From the NCBI GenBank assembly GCA_040399325.1, contig JBBASJ010000020.1:1-32829 (forward strand): a DNA stretch of 32,829 nt. Reading direction: 5' to 3'. A program made the translations under genes and the position numbers. Positions 32,056 to 32,829 of the stretch are shown piece by piece. The notes under the pieces were generated by a model. It worked only from the letters and a program-made list of their open reading frames with translations. It did no database searches and was not told the origin of the DNA. The stretch comes from RGUW01 sp040399325 (GTDB lineage Bacteria > Cyanobacteriota > Cyanobacteriia > PCC-6307 > Cyanobiaceae). The stretch's first letter is position 1, and the number at the start of each line of letters is the position of its first letter.

Positions 32056-32829
32056 TCAGCGCATGAGCTCGATCACCAGGCCGTCGCCCAGCTTGCCGGG
32101 CAGGCTCAGGGTTGTGCCGGTGCGGTTCACCTTGGTGCCAGACATGGCCTTGAGAAAGGGGTCCACACCGCCTTGATCACAGCCTTTCGGGGCCTGGCGG
32201 CCGCTCACGTATTGCACCGGGATCACCCGGCGCGGCCTGAGCTCGCGCACCACCTCGGCGGCTTCGCTGCCGTCGTAGACCTTGGCGCCGCCGCCGACGC
32301 CGATGATCAGCACATCGGGCCGCCCGAGCAGCACCCGGTCAGAGGGGCTGAGGCTGGCCGCTGTGCCGCCCAGGTGAGCAAAGTCGAGCCCGCCCTGGCG
32401 CCAGCGCCACAGGGTGGCCTGGCCAAAGCGGCGCCCCCCGAAGCGATCGTGGGGGGCGGCGATGCCCTCGATCTGCAGGCCGGCGATCCGGTAGGAGCCG
32501 GGGTTCACCAGCATCCTGCCGCGGGCCACGGGAGCGCCTTCATCGCGCAGGTTGCTGCTGGCCAGAATCACATCGGCGCTGACCCGCGGTTCGCTGAGGC
32601 CGGCGGCGCAGGCCACGGCCTTGAACGGGTTGACCAGCACCGTCTTGCCCCCACCGCTGATCAGCAGGGCGCTGTGGCCGTAGCTGGTGATCGTGACCCC
32701 ACCGGCGGCCAGGGCAGCGCCGCCGGTCAGGTCGGCCATGCCGACCATGGTGATCCCCAGAATGGTGGTCCCCAGAACGGTGGCACCCTGCACAAAGGTG
32801 CCCCGCAAGGCAGTCACCCGCAAGGCAGT
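32056..32829 (-). CDS. Metallo-beta-lactamase-fold protein with altered metal site, 5' end possibly beyond the window
   Basis: About 255 residues in view, related to the MBL-fold hydrolases annotated as UPF0173-like. TSYGHSALLISGGGKTVLVNPF (about 47-67) is the usual opening. The expected HxHxDH stretch is replaced by SSNLRDEG (89-96), the later acidic ligand region reads HLGGTA where HxGDT is expected, and PxHY becomes PVQY (202-205). Metal binding is therefore doubtful and it may be a pseudoenzyme. The TTG at 32823 is a poor start: the frame stays open to the window edge and the N-terminus consists of 15-bp (five-residue) repeats. The segment GGAALAAGG could be a signal-peptide end. It is convergent with hisC, 12 bp apart. 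Confidence 0.75.
   Translation of the reverse strand, partial: TALRVTALRGTFVQGATVLGTTILGITMVGMADLTGGAALAAGGVTITSYGHSALLISGGGKTVLVNPFKAVACAAGLSEPRVSADVILASSNLRDEGAPVARGRMLVNPGSYRIAGLQIEGIAAPHDRFGGRRFGQATLWRWRQGGLDFAHLGGTAASLSPSDRVLLGRPDVLIIGVGGGAKVYDGSEAAEVVRELRPRRVIPVQYVSGRQAPKGCDQGGVDPFLKAMSGTKVNRTGTTLSLPGKLGDGLVIELMR
32743..32829. repeat. Degenerate 15-bp tandem repeat at the 5' end of the MBL-fold gene
   Basis: CCGCAAGGCAGT occurs at 32803 and 32818, 15 bp apart, and CCCCAGAAYGGTGG-type units precede it with the same period. On the minus strand this gives consecutive five-residue units TALRV, TALRG, TFVQG, ATVLG, TTILG, ITMVG, each with a hydrophobic middle residue. The array reaches the window end, so its full extent is unknown. 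Confidence 0.65.

Noticed and set aside
1..32829. tRNA, rRNA, insertion sequences, prophage or integrase attachment sites
   Set aside because: Looked for by eye on both strands. No cloverleaf-compatible tRNA, rRNA signature, transposase or integrase frame was found.

Overview
The window looks like a chromosomal segment of a high-GC picocyanobacterium of the Synechococcus/Cyanobium type. This is inferred from gene content and order, not from a database search. Pointers are a murG-linked PLP aminotransferase, a bifunctional Rel protein, an icfG-type partner-switching cluster built around glgX, and a GrrP-GrrA-GrrM (glycine-rich repeat / cyclophane RiPP) cassette. Two runs of exactly 100 N (1627-1726 and 7863-7962) are scaffold gaps, so true distances there are unknown. 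I saw no rRNA, tRNA, CRISPR array, transposase or phage gene.

Layout. 1-5900: a 5'-truncated aminotransferase (+), a small two-helix membrane protein (-), a short-tandem-repeat array interrupted by gap 1, murG (-), a secreted hypothetical (+), a beta-hydroxyacid dehydrogenase (-) and pgk (-). 5900-10600: a membrane-anchored SpoIIE/PP2C phosphatase (-) whose N-terminus is lost in gap 2. Then on + come a universal stress protein, the ribosome-assembly GTPase ylqF, an rluD-type pseudouridine synthase and a Nif11-like small protein. 10600-15900: a five-gene minus-strand operon reading epimerase, STAS, glgX, STAS, RsbW-like kinase. 16000-23200: an ABC ATPase with two fused nucleotide-binding domains (-), rel (+), a secreted NTF2-like protein (-), a second SpoIIE phosphatase paralogous to the first (-), and a small hypothetical (+). 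23200-32050, all +: mnmE, terB-like, nadC, grrP, grrA, grrM, argS, hisC, with an antisense remnant of a retropepsin-like protease between argS and hisC. 32056-end: a beta-lactamase-fold protein (-) that appears to have lost its metal ligands.

Two systems stand out. (1) The Grr cassette. GrrA is a secreted precursor whose C-terminal 51 residues carry ten aromatic-X-Asn motifs, the type of site that GrrM/OscB-family radical SAM enzymes crosslink into three-residue cyclophanes. GrrM overlaps grrA by 11 bp, and an orphan periplasmic binding protein, GrrP, precedes it. The family is known; the exported product's function is not, to my knowledge. Three 15-bp direct repeats precede grrA. (2) The partner-switching module. 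An RsbW-like kinase and two STAS antagonists are interleaved with a glycogen debranching enzyme and a sugar-epimerase-like protein, as in the icfG cluster of Synechocystis PCC 6803. Here the phosphatase is absent from the cluster, and two membrane-anchored paralogous phosphatases lie about 4 kb and 5 kb from its two ends. These genes look lower in GC by eye than their neighbours. Together they suggest a membrane-sensed signal feeding into storage-carbohydrate control, but that link is inference.
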